From NCBI GenBank assembly GCA_934511335.1, contig CAKSWL010000163.1, forward strand, positions 1 to 5,467: a DNA stretch of 5,467 nucleotides, given 5' to 3'. Positions 5,453 to 5,467 of this stretch are shown piece by piece (the first letter of the stretch is position 1; each line of letters opens with the position of its first letter). The notes below the pieces were generated by a model, which did no database searches, was not told the DNA's origin, and saw only the letters and a program-made list of their open reading frames with translations. The DNA is from an uncultured Cloacibacillus sp. (GTDB lineage: Bacteria; Synergistota; Synergistia; Synergistales; Synergistaceae). A program made the position numbers and the translations under genes.

Positions 5453-5467
5453 ATGGCAGAAGACTAT
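5453..5467 (+). CDS. Start of an unidentified gene (3' partial)
   Basis: Only five codons (MAEDY) lie inside the window, so no product can be named. The start is supported by AAGGAGG at 8-base spacing and by an extended -10 promoter about 30 bases upstream. It is separated from the preceding surface-protein gene by a terminator and a pseudogene, so it belongs to a new transcription unit. Confidence 0.6.

Noticed and set aside
1..5467. CRISPR array, insertion sequence, tRNA or rRNA genes
   Set aside because: No regularly spaced repeats, transposase motifs, terminal inverted repeats or structural RNA signatures were found on either strand.

Overview
The window looks like part of a GC-rich bacterial chromosome, probably from the phylum Synergistota (Synergistetes). 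The main evidence is the C-terminus of the fourth gene: a Gly/Ser linker, a GGC(N) motif, a short hydrophobic helix and a basic tail. This matches the Synergist-CTERM sorting signal, which is known from that phylum. High-GC coding sequence separated by AT-rich control regions fits as well. The phylum is an inference; genus and species cannot be read from the sequence. Every gene found is on the + strand.

Layout. Bases 1-840 hold the 3' part of a membrane-anchored calcineurin-type metallophosphoesterase whose 5' end is probably outside the window. Its stop codon touches the TTG start of a YprB-like predicted 3'-5' exonuclease/RNase H-fold protein with a helical repeat tail (841-2085), so the two are likely translated from one message. 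A 133-base spacer carries a sigma-70-type promoter whose -10 is overlapped by an ARG-box-like operator. It is followed by argH, argininosuccinate lyase (2219-3634), which ends at a strong intrinsic terminator (3652-3683).

Bases 3684-3806 are an AT-rich spacer in which I see no gene. At 3807-3835 lies an almost ideal promoter (TTGACA, 17 bp, extended -10). A 36-bp interrupted palindrome (3833-3868) fills the space between its -10 and the ribosome binding site. This promoter drives a secreted DUF4198-like protein (3887-4810) with a signal peptide, a His-rich mature N-terminus, a beta-rich C-terminal module and the Synergist-CTERM tail. The gene is a single unit, closed by a 10-bp-stem terminator with seven Ts (4847-4880).

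Bases 4811-5452 contain no intact gene. Directly after the terminator lies a decayed, N-terminally truncated ornithine cyclodeaminase/mu-crystallin family gene (about 4899-5299), readable only by changing frame three times. A GC-rich hairpin follows (5313-5350). A new promoter and ribosome binding site then lead into a gene of which only five codons are inside the window (5453-5467).

How the genes relate: the first pair may act in nucleic acid or phosphoester turnover, argH is arginine biosynthesis probably under ArgR control, and the secreted protein is an independently regulated cell-surface unit. I see no multi-gene novel system. The most unusual element is the regulated surface-protein locus at 3807-4880.
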